A DNA stretch of 64,000 nucleotides. Origin: Ignavibacteria bacterium. Lineage in GTDB: Bacteria; Bacteroidota; Ignavibacteria; Kapaibacteriales; UBA4661. The stretch is taken from contig JAAFIV010000021.1 of NCBI GenBank assembly GCA_013298775.1, forward strand, positions 1-64,000, in the 5' to 3' direction. Of the stretch, positions 19,029 through 28,831 are shown in pieces. Each line of letters begins with the position of its first letter. The first letter of the stretch is position 1. The position numbers were made by a program, and so were the translations under genes. A model generated the notes under the pieces. The model made no database searches and was not told where the DNA came from. It saw only the letters and a list, made by a program, of their open reading frames with translations.

Positions 19029-20551
19029 GCGCTCTCTCCTTTGGCGTTATAGATTGGCAGTTCCACAAAAAAAGTAGAGCCGGAAACCCCGTTATCTGCA
19101 TCGCTTTCAGCCCACACTTTTCCGCCATGTTCATCAATAATCTGCTTAACAATCGCAAGCCCCACGCCGTGCGATGATTCGCCATCGGTAGGCTGCGCGG
19201 TGAGGCGTGTAAAAAAACCGAAGAGTTGTTGTTTATCTTCTGTTGTCAAGCCGATACCTTCATCTTGCACCGAAAAACGCACCGTATCGAATGTTTGCGT
19301 CAATGCGACACGGATAGTACCACCCTTGGGTGAGTATTTGACGGCATTGGAGACCAGATTGTCCAACACTTGAAATAAGCGACTTGCATCGCCCATCACC
19401 CAGTATTCATGCTTTGCATCCAGGAGTAAGGTTTGTTGTTTGGAGGCAATTTTGGGACTGTAATTGACCAGCACACCGTCCAAAATACCTGTAAGTTCTG
19501 TGGGGTGAAGTTGTAATTCAATTTTCCCCATTTTCCGAGCTGCCGTATCCAGCAAATCGCGGACAAGAATGTCCATCTGCTGCCCATCTGCCTGAATTTG
19601 CAGGAGCAGTTCTCGCGTAAAATCACTGTGTTCATCCAAGTCCAAAAGCACTTCGGTCAGCCCGCCAATGCCGGTTATTGGATTTTTCAAATCGTGTGAA
19701 ACGATACTGAGCATATTCAAACGAAACTGCTCAGTATCAACAAGTTCTTGATTTTTGAGTGATAATTCTTTCGTTGTTTGTTGCAATTCATCATTCACCA
19801 ATGCGAGATTATTGCTGGCTTGCTGGAGCTGAGAAAAAGCAATTTCGCGCTCTTCTTCAGAGGTTTTCAGCTCTTGCAGTGTACTTTTTAATTGTTCTTG
19901 TTCTTTGACGTGAGAATGGTAATAAAAAAATAATTGCTTGTCTGTTTGGATAAGAATGAAACGCATGAGGCAAGCAGCACCGATTCCTAACGTCAGTTGA
20001 GAAATAAAGAAATACTGAAACAGTTCTATCTGACTGGGCGACCACTCAAGAGGGCGAAAAACAACATACATACTCCAATGAACCACAACGAGTGCAACAC
20101 TAAGAAAGAGTGTTTTTCTCATTGGCAGAACGCAGATGATGATCGCGAAAAACGTAGCAAAGCCAAGCTGAGTTTTAACATACTCATCGAAAGGAATGCT
20201 AAAAGGCAATATTGCCTGAACAATCTGTCCTAGTACCGTCGTAACTATTGCTACATTCTGATGATACCGCTCAAATATGACGGTATTGCGAATGACAACA
20301 AAAATAACCGCAGGAATTAGCATCAATACAAAGCGGAGTAGGAAAAACTGCGTCTGATTGTGAAAATGAAAAATACTTCCGAGATTTTCAAACAACAGAA
20401 GTCCACAGATAATACCAAGACAAATCCACACCATTTTATGCTTGTAGAGTTCAAGCGTCCTACGGCGTACATCGGCTTCATATTCCTGCTGCATCGGCTC
20501 AGTGAGTTTTGTCCCGATGCGCGAAAAAAATTGCGATATGGAATTATCCAT
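19025..20551 (-). CDS. Membrane sensor histidine kinase
   Basis: 508 residues from the Met at 20551 (MDNSISQFFSRIGTKLTEPM); the ORF opens at 20602. Six membrane helices over about residues 40-205, a long coiled coil (about 215-290), HisKA (SIVSHDLKNPITGIGGLTEV) and HATPase (NLVSNAVKYSPKGG; DEGIG; GVGLAIVKQIIDEHGGKVWA). Its end (VSGSTFFVELPIYNAKGESA) is clearly diverged from the shared tail of the other kinases, so it is a useful outgroup. It is the first gene of an overlapping two-kinase operon with 17592-19028. The two products might work as a pair or relay; neither has a receiver domain. Confidence 0.9.
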   Translation of the reverse strand: MDNSISQFFSRIGTKLTEPMQQEYEADVRRRTLELYKHKMVWICLGIICGLLLFENLGSIFHFHNQTQFFLLRFVLMLIPAVIFVVIRNTVIFERYHQNVAIVTTVLGQIVQAILPFSIPFDEYVKTQLGFATFFAIIICVLPMRKTLFLSVALVVVHWSMYVVFRPLEWSPSQIELFQYFFISQLTLGIGAACLMRFILIQTDKQLFFYYHSHVKEQEQLKSTLQELKTSEEEREIAFSQLQQASNNLALVNDELQQTTKELSLKNQELVDTEQFRLNMLSIVSHDLKNPITGIGGLTEVLLDLDEHSDFTRELLLQIQADGQQMDILVRDLLDTAARKMGKIELQLHPTELTGILDGVLVNYSPKIASKQQTLLLDAKHEYWVMGDASRLFQVLDNLVSNAVKYSPKGGTIRVALTQTFDTVRFSVQDEGIGLTTEDKQQLFGFFTRLTAQPTDGESSHGVGLAIVKQIIDEHGGKVWAESDADNGVSGSTFFVELPIYNAKGESA

Positions 20552-20708
20552 AAAAAAAAGAATAGAGTGAAAACCTGAACCGGAAAAATCCGGTTTCACC
20601 ATTGAAATTACGCGATTTGATAACCTGTTCTAAGCACGAGGATTCTTTCAAACGAAATTCATTACCGGAGGATATACCTCGTCCGTTTGATTGGTGGGAA
20701 CAACCTTA

Positions 20709-20852
20709 GTACACGACAAAACTTCTTCAGCAGTGGCACAGACATTCTTGTCTGTGAGTGTTGGTGCGGGATTCAGATGAGAAACACAGACAGAAAGTCT
20801 CAAGCCACTGAAGCCTGACTCTACGAGCTTTTCAGAGGTTTTGTCGTGTACA
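20709..20852. repeat. Nested palindromic repeat filling the 20552-21012 gap
   Basis: About 144 bp bounded by the inverted pair GTACACGACAAAAC / GTTTTGTCGTGTAC, with a second palindrome inside (GACATTCTTGTCTGTG on one arm and a partner arm with CACAGACAGAAAGTC). A relative lies at 41335-41478 and an inner-core copy at 43154-43231. The rest of the 461-bp gap shows no gene. Transcription on the minus strand enters the 19025-20551 kinase from this gap, so a promoter for that operon is expected here, but no convincing one was seen. Confidence 0.8.
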
Positions 20853-21012
20853 AAGGGTAACAACATCAATAACATCCATCTATAATCCCACTTCGGGACG
20901 AAATTCTAGCACACCTATTGCACAAAACAATGTACACACTCCTCTCTTTATACGTTACTCCCAAAATACCATTTTCTCGTTCAGTTTGAAAATTGTTTCA
21001 CATTGTGAATAC

Positions 21013-23001
21013 TCAATAACGCGGCAATTCTACAATAAACGTCGCCCCTTTACCAAGCTCCGATTCGCACCACACCGTACCGTTCATCGCTTCCACCATT
21101 TTTTTCACAATGCTCAAACCCAGACCCGTACTGTGTTCGCCACCCGTCGGACGGGCTGTCAATCGTGCGAATTTGCCGAAAAGTTTTTTCCTGTCATCTT
21201 GCGAAATTCCCTGACCTTCATCTTGTACTTCCACACGAACCCCTCCATTGCTGGCTTTCAAGCGAACAAAAATGTTTTTCCCGTGTGGGGAATATTTTAC
21301 CGCATTCGAGATGAGATTATCCAAAACCTGCGTCACTGATTGCTCATCAGCGAGAACAACGGAAGAATCCATTTCGATAGAGAGATGGAGTGCTATCTGC
21401 TTGGCTTCGGCGGGTGCGCGATATTGTTGCACGGCGGCTTCTACCAATGGGGCAATATCGAAATTACGGATGACAAACTGTATTCCTCGCCGCTCTAGGG
21501 TATTGATGTCCAGAAGATTGGTGATAATCGTCATCATCCGCTCGACAACGAGGAGAATCCTTTCCAATGACTCATGCTGCTTTTCGGGAGTAACTTGTCC
21601 GCCATAGCGTTGGAGCATACTGGCAGTGACACGAATTGAGGCAAGTGGATTTTTTAAGTCGTGAGCGGCAATACCAAGAAATTCATTTTTCTCTCGGTCA
21701 AGTTCTTCAAGGAGTACATTGCGCTCGTGCAGTGTGGTATTGGCAAGTTCAATTTCCATGGCTTGGTTTTCAAGGGTCTGTTGCTGCCGAAGAATTTCAG
21801 CATTTGCACGATTTTTATTTTGATACAACGACCGAAACCAAAAAGCAAGACCCACAGCCGCTACAAGGATGCCAATGAGAATAAGTTGAATAATAGTTTT
21901 ACGGCTGAGTTCGCTTTGTTGCAAGGCAATCTGCTGTTCGCGTTTTTCGGCTTCATACAATTCTTTGAGCTGCGAGGTTTTATTAAGATTTTCAAGATTA
22001 ATAAGCGAGTCCTTGACCGCAATAGAACGCTGTAAATACCGCAGGGATTCTTTGTGCCGCCCGAGAGAATCCATGATGATTGCAAGTTCATTCAAGGCTT
22101 CTTTGATAGCCAGTTGTTCACCCAAAGAATCAGCCAATACCAAGGAGCGCGAGGAGAATTGTAGTGCCGAATCGAACTTGCTCTGACCGCGATATGAAAG
22201 AGCAAGAAGGTTCAAGGTCTCTGGTAATAAGCCAATAAAGCCAAACTCTGTTGAAAGTTGCAGCGATTGACCAAGATACGGTTGTGCCTCATCGAACTTC
22301 CCCTGCTTGTTCAAAATTGAACCGATATTATTGAGCGAACTCGCAATACCGCTTTGATTGCCAAGTTCTTTGTCTATTTGGACTGATTTGAAATGATAGG
22401 TGAGCGCATTCGGATAATTGCCTAAGGCTTCGTACACAATTGCAATATTACTGAGCGAGCCAGCAATAGCCTCTTTATTGCCAAGTTTTTCACGGATGTG
22501 GAGCGATTGAGTAAAATACTGTAAGGCTTCTGCATATTTGCCAAAAGAGTAATACACATTCGCAATATTATTGAGCGAGCCAGCAATACCCTTTTTATCA
22601 CCGAGTTCTTCAAACATACGAAGCGACTGTAAATTGTACTCCAAAGCCTCGACATATTTCCCCTGTCGAAATAAAACGAGACCAATGTTCTTGAGCGCAG
22701 CAGCAATGCCCATACGGAAATTCCCGCGCTCTGCTATTTCCCGCGCTCCGTGTGCCTGAACCAACGCCGCAGCGTTGTCGCCTTTTACTTCCGATAAGTA
22801 CCACGCCAACTCGTTCATTGCCCTGACGCGCGTGGTGTCGTGCGTGGCGGCAGCTATCACGCGGCGCAGAGAGTCTGCCTGTTCTGGTGTTTGTATAATA
22901 GTTTGCGCAGAGAGGTGTGTGCTGGCGCATAGAGCGCATACAAGCAGCAATGCGAGGTGGGAGTAGTAGAAGGAAGCACCATTGGTAGTCGTCCGATTCA
23001 T
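21013..23001 (-). CDS. TPR-domain sensor histidine kinase
   Basis: 662 residues from the Met at 23001. Signal peptide (LALLLVCALCASTHLSAQT), the ADSLRRVIAAATHDTTR opening motif, then six to eight regular TPRs of about 40 residues with GIAGSLNNIANVY, AIAGSLSNIAIVYE and GIASSLNNIGSIL at the helix-A positions, the clearest TPR array in the window. One membrane helix (IIQLILIGILVAAVGLAFWF), coiled coil, HisKA (GIAAHDLKNPLASIRVTA) and HATPase (NLISNAVKYSP; DEGQG). It ends in the shared tail (GKGATFIVELPRY). The TPR type resembles periplasmic peptide- or partner-binding arrays; the ligand is unknown. Confidence 0.92.
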   Translation of the reverse strand: MNRTTTNGASFYYSHLALLLVCALCASTHLSAQTIIQTPEQADSLRRVIAAATHDTTRVRAMNELAWYLSEVKGDNAAALVQAHGAREIAERGNFRMGIAAALKNIGLVLFRQGKYVEALEYNLQSLRMFEELGDKKGIAGSLNNIANVYYSFGKYAEALQYFTQSLHIREKLGNKEAIAGSLSNIAIVYEALGNYPNALTYHFKSVQIDKELGNQSGIASSLNNIGSILNKQGKFDEAQPYLGQSLQLSTEFGFIGLLPETLNLLALSYRGQSKFDSALQFSSRSLVLADSLGEQLAIKEALNELAIIMDSLGRHKESLRYLQRSIAVKDSLINLENLNKTSQLKELYEAEKREQQIALQQSELSRKTIIQLILIGILVAAVGLAFWFRSLYQNKNRANAEILRQQQTLENQAMEIELANTTLHERNVLLEELDREKNEFLGIAAHDLKNPLASIRVTASMLQRYGGQVTPEKQHESLERILLVVERMMTIITNLLDINTLERRGIQFVIRNFDIAPLVEAAVQQYRAPAEAKQIALHLSIEMDSSVVLADEQSVTQVLDNLISNAVKYSPHGKNIFVRLKASNGGVRVEVQDEGQGISQDDRKKLFGKFARLTARPTGGEHSTGLGLSIVKKMVEAMNGTVWCESELGKGATFIVELPRY

Positions 23002-23077
23002 GGTAGCATTTGTGGAAAATGATTCGTAAATGTACTGGCGTTCTATTCCGCTCAACATACACAATATTCACGGAACA

Positions 23078-26000
23078 TCACCCTTTTGCACGAGGCAATT
23101 CTACAATAAACGTTGCGCCCTTGCCAAGCTCCGATTCGCACCACACCCTGCCGTTCATTGCTTCGACCATTTTTTTGACAATGCTCAAGCCCAGACCTGT
23201 ACTGTGTTCGCCGCCTGTTGGACGTGCAGAAAGACGGGCGAATTTCCCGAACATTTTTTTCATATCTGCTTCAGATATTCCAGGTCCTTCATCCTGCACT
23301 TCCACGCGCACGGCTTCAGTGCTTGATTTCAAACGAATAAAGACACTCTTTTCGTGCGGTGAATATTTCACAGCATTCGAGATAAGATTATCCACAACCT
23401 GCATGAATGCTTGCTCATCAGCAAGAACGGTGACATCTTGATTGGGAAACTCTGTATGAAGAGTAATTTTTTTTGATGATGCTTGGTATGCAAATACTTC
23501 TACAATACTGACAAGCATTGGCTTCGGCTGAATTGTCGTAATGTGTATTTTCAATGCTCCTGATTCAATCGTATTGAGTTCCAAGAGATTTTTTATCAGT
23601 GCAAACATCCGCTCTGTTGAGTTAAAAATCTGCTTTCCTACTTCTTGAGCCATTTCGTTCTCTACCCCTCCTGCAATCACTTCTGCTAATCCCTGAATAC
23701 CCGAAAGCGGACTTTTGAGATCATGCACGACAATGCCCATAATTTCATTTTTTTCTCGATTTGATTCTGCTAACTGGTCATTCAACTGCGTAAGTTTTTG
23801 GTGTCTCGACCAAAGCTCTTGTTGAGCTACTTCTATGTCGGCGTATGCGGCTGAAAGTTTATTATTGGTAGCAGAGAGTTGTACTGTTTGCTCTTGTAAT
23901 TCTTGTGTTCGGACAGTAACTCTTTCCTCCAGCCAATGATTCATTTGCTCAATCTGAAGTTGCGCGATACGGCGATTGGTGATGTTATGCGCAACAAAAC
24001 ACACCGCTACTATCTCTCCTTGTACATTTCGCACAGGATTGTAGCTTATTTCCCAAAATATTGGAGATTCGGAAGAAAAAGGATTCGGCAGTTCAATATC
24101 AAATTCTAAGGAATTTCCCTGCATTACTGTTGCAAAATCTCGCTCCACATCAGCAATACGCTGACCTGCATACTGACGGACATCAAGACCTATCACGGGT
24201 TCAACATCAGGCTTCATTGCAAGCATTGATTGATATGCTGATTTATTGAACCTGAGCAGTTTGAAATCCGCACTGACAAGAGTCATCACATCCCCTGACG
24301 CATCAAGCATACTTTGGGTTGTCAAATCCGTCGTTAATCGCTCCTCTTCTTGTGTGCGCAGTTCTTCTGTTATGTCGTATTCAATAGCCACAAACGATAT
24401 GCAACTACCGTTATCATCGAATACAGGCGTTATCGCTAAACGAAGCCAATACTCTCGCCCTTCTTTGGTATAGTTCAAAATATTGCATTCGATGGGCTGA
24501 TACGCCTGAAGTGCTTGGGAAATGTGTTGTACCGTTTCTCGGTTGGTATTTTTTCCCTGAAGCACGGAACCAGGTTTTTTGCCCTGCATATCGGCAAGCG
24601 AATAACCAGTCAATCGCTCAAATGCTTGATTGACGAATTTTGTACGCCCCAGAACGTCGGTAATAACAACAACTTGCGAGGTTGTATCGGCAACTAACGC
24701 CAATAAAGCCTTCTCTTCCAGCAATGCACGCCGAATTTGGTCATTTTCAATCAAAGAAGCATTTTGACTTTCAACTTCTTCTTTCAGGTCTTGAGATTTT
24801 TTCAGAAGGTCTTGCAAATGCTCTTCGTACCGAGCTTGCTGACGGCTTCGTTGCACAAGAATAATGACAATAATCACACCGGCAAGAACAAGAACTCCCA
24901 GAAGAATAGTTATGGCGGTTCTTCGTTCGTTTTTTTCCGTGAGCAACTGTATTTCTGCTTCTTGTTCGGCAAGCCTCCCTCTCTCCTGCACTTCAATAAT
25001 TCTGGTATTCACGTTATCGTTGATAATAGAATCCTTCATTGTAACGAGTAAACGTAACACCGCCACTACTTCATCATTTCGCTTCCATGCCTCATAAATA
25101 CGTGCTTGAACGGAATACAACTCAAGTTTTTCCTTTTTGCGAACAAGCGGATGCGCAAGCCCTCGTTCCGTGTACGCAAAGGCTTGGTCGAGAAAGGATG
25201 TTGTCTTGCTCTTCAAAGCATTATCATTGCTCAATGCTGCCTGAACAAGAGCATCAGCAATTAGCACACACACCGAAGGACGTATGCGTTCACCGAAGGC
25301 AAGTGTATCGAAGCGAACAAGGGAATCAATGAGTGGAATAGCTTCTCGAAAGCGCGACAGTGAAGAAAGAGCTTGGACTTCCTGACCAAGTAAATTCACG
25401 ATATGCAACGTATCACGCAGAGACCACGCCAACTCTACCCCTTCGCGTGCAGACAAGTAGGCAGAATCAGGCTTTTCCAATGACCGATACAGAGAAGCCA
25501 TTGATTTCAGCCATTCTATACGAAAAGACTTTCTCCCATCTCTGCGCATATACGTTTCAGCAGCATAAAGGAAATGCTTTGCCTTTTCGGGTTGGTTCAT
25601 GGCGAGAGAAATCTCGGCGACATTGAGACGAGCAAGGAAGGAGTTACGATTATCGTGCATTGCATCCCCAAGGGCAATCTCACGCTCATAATACTGCAAG
25701 GCAGTAGAAAACATCTCTTGTTGCTGGTACATCAATCCTATCAGCCCAGAAAGTGCAGCGATATTGAAGGAATCTTTGAGAGCCTCAAAGGTGTGCAACG
25801 CAAGGTGCAATGTATCGGAGGCTACCGAGAATCGGCGTTCTAAACGCAGGATATTGCCGACATTTTCGTATAAACGGGCTTGTAAATATTTGTTGTTCAG
25901 TGAAGCGACGATAGGACGCACTTCTTCCACAAAAAGACGCATTTGTGCGGTATTCGGACGATAATTTCTGGCTGTCATAAAAACAAGATGCACGTAGCCA

Positions 26001-26152
26001 GAATCATTCGTCAATCCTTGTGAACGCCGTGTTTGGAGTTCTTTCAATAAGGAATCACGTGAGAGGAATTGAGCAACAAGGGGAGGTGTCTGCCAGCACG
26101 CCAGAGCAATAGACAATAAGCACGTAATAATGTTCACGTTGAAGCGTATCAT
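23078..26152 (-). CDS. TPR-PAS-PAS sensor histidine kinase
   Basis: 1024 residues, the largest kinase here. Signal peptide (about 1-28), TPR-like repeats (about 50-370), membrane helix near 395-425 (LLGVLVLAGVIIVIILV), coiled coil, a first PAS domain (about 475-600; FVNQAFERLTGYSLADMQGK and the PAC end AIEYDITEELRTQ), a second, more diverged PAS (about 605-730; AVCFVAHNITNRR), another coiled coil, then HisKA (GIVVHDLKSPLSGIQGLA) and HATPase (NLISNAVKYSP; DEGPG). The H-box has Ser in place of the usual Asn and a specificity stretch unlike the GAVR group. It combines an envelope-side TPR input with cytoplasmic PAS inputs. It ends in the shared tail (GKGATFIVELPRAKG). Confidence 0.92.
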   Translation of the reverse strand: MIRFNVNIITCLLSIALACWQTPPLVAQFLSRDSLLKELQTRRSQGLTNDSGYVHLVFMTARNYRPNTAQMRLFVEEVRPIVASLNNKYLQARLYENVGNILRLERRFSVASDTLHLALHTFEALKDSFNIAALSGLIGLMYQQQEMFSTALQYYEREIALGDAMHDNRNSFLARLNVAEISLAMNQPEKAKHFLYAAETYMRRDGRKSFRIEWLKSMASLYRSLEKPDSAYLSAREGVELAWSLRDTLHIVNLLGQEVQALSSLSRFREAIPLIDSLVRFDTLAFGERIRPSVCVLIADALVQAALSNDNALKSKTTSFLDQAFAYTERGLAHPLVRKKEKLELYSVQARIYEAWKRNDEVVAVLRLLVTMKDSIINDNVNTRIIEVQERGRLAEQEAEIQLLTEKNERRTAITILLGVLVLAGVIIVIILVQRSRQQARYEEHLQDLLKKSQDLKEEVESQNASLIENDQIRRALLEEKALLALVADTTSQVVVITDVLGRTKFVNQAFERLTGYSLADMQGKKPGSVLQGKNTNRETVQHISQALQAYQPIECNILNYTKEGREYWLRLAITPVFDDNGSCISFVAIEYDITEELRTQEEERLTTDLTTQSMLDASGDVMTLVSADFKLLRFNKSAYQSMLAMKPDVEPVIGLDVRQYAGQRIADVERDFATVMQGNSLEFDIELPNPFSSESPIFWEISYNPVRNVQGEIVAVCFVAHNITNRRIAQLQIEQMNHWLEERVTVRTQELQEQTVQLSATNNKLSAAYADIEVAQQELWSRHQKLTQLNDQLAESNREKNEIMGIVVHDLKSPLSGIQGLAEVIAGGVENEMAQEVGKQIFNSTERMFALIKNLLELNTIESGALKIHITTIQPKPMLVSIVEVFAYQASSKKITLHTEFPNQDVTVLADEQAFMQVVDNLISNAVKYSPHEKSVFIRLKSSTEAVRVEVQDEGPGISEADMKKMFGKFARLSARPTGGEHSTGLGLSIVKKMVEAMNGRVWCESELGKGATFIVELPRAKG

Positions 26153-26244
26153 TCTAACCTTTTATATCTTTTCAGAACCGAACAGAGTTTATACTATCCT
26201 GAAATTTACCAATTTTTTCTACAAAAAGAAAGTTTTCTTCGCCA

Positions 26245-28074
26245 TTATGCAGTTGGCAATTCCACAATAAACGTCGCGCCCTTACCAAGCTCCGATTCGC
26301 ACCAGACCTTGCCGTTCATTGCTTCCACCATTTTCTTTACAATGCTCAAACCCAGACCTGAACTGTGTTCGCCGCCTGTTGGTTGCGCAGAAAGCCTAGC
26401 AAATTTACCAAAGAGTTTTTTCATATCTTCTTCGGAAATACCAGGTCCTTCGTCTTGCACTTCAACGCGCATAGCACTCTCCATTGCACGAAGACGAATG
26501 ATAATGTTTGTCTCAAAGGGCGAATACTTTAGCGCATTAGAAACAAGATTATCAAGGACTTGCGTAATGGCTTGCTCATCCACTGCTACGTGAAATTCCT
26601 CTCCAATTTTCTCCAGATGCAGGGTAATATTTTTTTTCTCGGCATTGGCGTGATATTCAAACATTAAGGAATCAAGAATGGAATACAGTGAGGCAGAAAT
26701 CATCTTGTACTGCATTGAGCCTTGCTCCATGCGGTTCAAATCCAGAAGATTGGTCACCAATTCCAACATCCTTTCGGTCGTCGTAATAATTTTAGTCGCA
26801 ATATCAGGAATATTTTGTGCTTGAACGTACCCTTGCAAAATCATATCGGCAAAGAGGCGGACCGCACCAATAGGGTTCTTCAGGTCGTGTGAAACAATGC
26901 CCATTATCTCGTTTTTCTCTGTGTTCAAGGTGTTGAGTTCCACATTTTGCTCGGAGAGCTTCGTATTGGCAAGCTGAATGGCAATAGATTGTTCCTCAAG
27001 TTCGCGGTTTTGCTCTTCGAGTTTGTTGTTGGCAAGCTGAATTTCTGCCGCTTGACGCGCCAATTCTTCGGTTTGTTCTCGCGCCTTTTGAAGCTGTGTG
27101 CGCTTATCTTCCAAAACCATTTCGAGTGCCTTGAAAATATCTGCATACAAATCATTATTGGGAATGCTCGGCATGGGAATATCATCAACGTCACTTGACT
27201 CAATACGGGCAAGAATCGTGTACATTTGGTCGAGGCGTTCTTGGTGAATATCCTTTCTGCCAACAAGTTCGGCTCCCCTTGTCGCGGCATACGCCGTAGC
27301 GTTTTGTAGCACACTTGAAGCAGATGGCTGTTTCATAAAATAGGTTTGCAAGATTGCCCGAAACGCATCGTCAAACGAACCAAAAATCCGCCATGTTGAA
27401 TACGCATGCGGCAGTGCTTTTTGGGTAATGGCAAAGCTAATGCGCAGCACATCACCAGCTATCAGGAAGACAGTTTCTCGCTCACCGCGTTCCCATTTCT
27501 CTGCGAGAATTTGCCGTGTCCGCCGAGAGGCGTATTTATCCACCTTTCCCGTATGCAACGTGTTATTGATGGTCCTTTGCTCATGCCAGCCCATGCAGCT
27601 TTTGATGCTATCTGCCGTTTCGACAATTCGCTCAAATGCTTCTTCGGAAATATCGCCCCGCGATTCTGTGTAAGCAAATGCTCCTTCCACAACAAATGCC
27701 CGATAGCTCATTGCCCCAGCAGTGTACACCCATTCTTCTTTTTCTACGATACGGAAATTCATGCCCAAAACAGTGAGATATGCTTTTTTTTCATCCCAAA
27801 GAGCGTCAAAAAGCGGATTTGCTGGAAAGCGGAGTTCACTTTCCAGCAGAGATGCTTTCTGCATCCGTGCAGATGAGAATCGAACAAGAAGAAGGATATT
27901 GAGCGCGAGAAAAATTGCTCCCACGATAAGGGGAAAGACTCGGTTGCTACTGCTGTTCAACAGAAACAAGCACACTCCCACACCGATAATATTGACACTT
28001 ATCAGCACTATCCAGAGTGTTTTTTTTTGCCAACGAAAGCTCGCCGTTGGTGAGTTCTGGAGTTCGTGGTTCAT
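26245..28074 (-). CDS. Sensor histidine kinase with unrecognised cytoplasmic sensor region
   Basis: 609 residues. Two membrane helices near 18-68 with a very short loop, then about 220 residues (about 75-300) that match no family known to me; they contain VYTAGAMSYRAFVVEGAFAY and RETVFLIAGDVLRISFA. A heptad coiled coil with repeated QLANTKLSEQN-type units (about 310-370) leads to HisKA (GIVSHDLKNPIGAVRL) and HATPase (NLVSNALKYSP; DEGPG; SSGLGLSIV) and the shared tail. It starts 16 bp after the stop of the terpene-cyclase-like membrane gene, so the two are probably in one operon with the TPR kinase further upstream. Confidence 0.9.
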   Translation of the reverse strand: MNHELQNSPTASFRWQKKTLWIVLISVNIIGVGVCLFLLNSSSNRVFPLIVGAIFLALNILLLVRFSSARMQKASLLESELRFPANPLFDALWDEKKAYLTVLGMNFRIVEKEEWVYTAGAMSYRAFVVEGAFAYTESRGDISEEAFERIVETADSIKSCMGWHEQRTINNTLHTGKVDKYASRRTRQILAEKWERGERETVFLIAGDVLRISFAITQKALPHAYSTWRIFGSFDDAFRAILQTYFMKQPSASSVLQNATAYAATRGAELVGRKDIHQERLDQMYTILARIESSDVDDIPMPSIPNNDLYADIFKALEMVLEDKRTQLQKAREQTEELARQAAEIQLANNKLEEQNRELEEQSIAIQLANTKLSEQNVELNTLNTEKNEIMGIVSHDLKNPIGAVRLFADMILQGYVQAQNIPDIATKIITTTERMLELVTNLLDLNRMEQGSMQYKMISASLYSILDSLMFEYHANAEKKNITLHLEKIGEEFHVAVDEQAITQVLDNLVSNALKYSPFETNIIIRLRAMESAMRVEVQDEGPGISEEDMKKLFGKFARLSAQPTGGEHSSGLGLSIVKKMVEAMNGKVWCESELGKGATFIVELPTA

Positions 28075-28090
28075 AAAGACAGATTTGTTG

Positions 28091-28786
28091 CTATGACTGA
28101 ATTTTATTGGGAAGAATTTTTAGAAGAATAAGATAGGCAATATCGCCAACAAAAACCAACACTCCCATTGTAAACAAAAAGAGGTTAAAGGGCGCATTAA
28201 AAAACACCGCAACCGTCGTAAATGCTGTCCCCAACATTTTCAACCATGCTACTGAAGGAAGAAAAACACGCTGATTATACAAACGGAGGTACTGATAAAG
28301 GTAAATAATGGAAATAACGATATTCAGAAGATATGCCGACATTGCTTCGCGGATAAGGTCGTCATTGGTGGTCATGGCAGTTTCGCCCATTCCCGCATCA
28401 GCGATAACCCACACAAATACCCCCCAAAAAATCATCAATGCGAGGGTGATTGGTTTGATATATTGAAGGATAAGTGGTGTGCTTATCTCGTTCTTTGCAT
28501 ACTTCACGGCAAAATACATATTCACGCAATCAATCAAAAACCAAATGCGTACTCCCCATTGAATGATAGGATTCAAGGTAGGGTCGTACGGAAAAACGAA
28601 TCCGTACAAGCCTTCCCATACCAAATCCCCCGTGATGATAAATATCGGGATTTCGATAAACTGATTTTTTCGCGCATGGAAAATCAGAATAATGTACACC
28701 GCAATCCACGCAATATTACCAATAAGCGCGGGAAGAACAACATTGAGCGGAAGTCCGTTGGGAGAAAAAATATGGAGCGAGTGCAT
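28091..28786 (-). CDS. Seven-helix membrane protein resembling Pyr4/PaxB-type transmembrane terpene cyclases
   Basis: 231 residues, almost entirely hydrophobic, with about seven membrane helices. The pattern is that of the fungal meroterpenoid/indole-diterpene cyclases: a helix ending in DLVWEGLYGFVFP (Glu58), a following helix with VNMYFAVKYAKNE, a WLKMLGT motif near 181-187 and a final helix with VFVGDIAYLILL (Asp215). In Pyr4, as I recall, two acidic residues at equivalent places (Glu63, Asp218) are needed for cyclisation. A ribosome-binding site (AAAGGAA) lies 7 bp before the ATG. It sits between two kinase genes, 45 and 16 bp away, so its role could be enzymatic or sensory. The assignment rests on motif and topology read by eye. 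Confidence 0.6.
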   Translation of the reverse strand: MHSLHIFSPNGLPLNVVLPALIGNIAWIAVYIILIFHARKNQFIEIPIFIITGDLVWEGLYGFVFPYDPTLNPIIQWGVRIWFLIDCVNMYFAVKYAKNEISTPLILQYIKPITLALMIFWGVFVWVIADAGMGETAMTTNDDLIREAMSAYLLNIVISIIYLYQYLRLYNQRVFLPSVAWLKMLGTAFTTVAVFFNAPFNLFLFTMGVLVFVGDIAYLILLKILPNKIQS

Positions 28787-28831
28787 GAGCGTGTTCCTTT
28801 CTTTTTGAAAATTGTGCGATGCGTGAATGTA

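Noticed and set aside
20552-21012. Small protein gene in the gap (antisense frame near 20648-20875)
   Set aside because: The frame consists largely of the palindromic repeat and has no start context.
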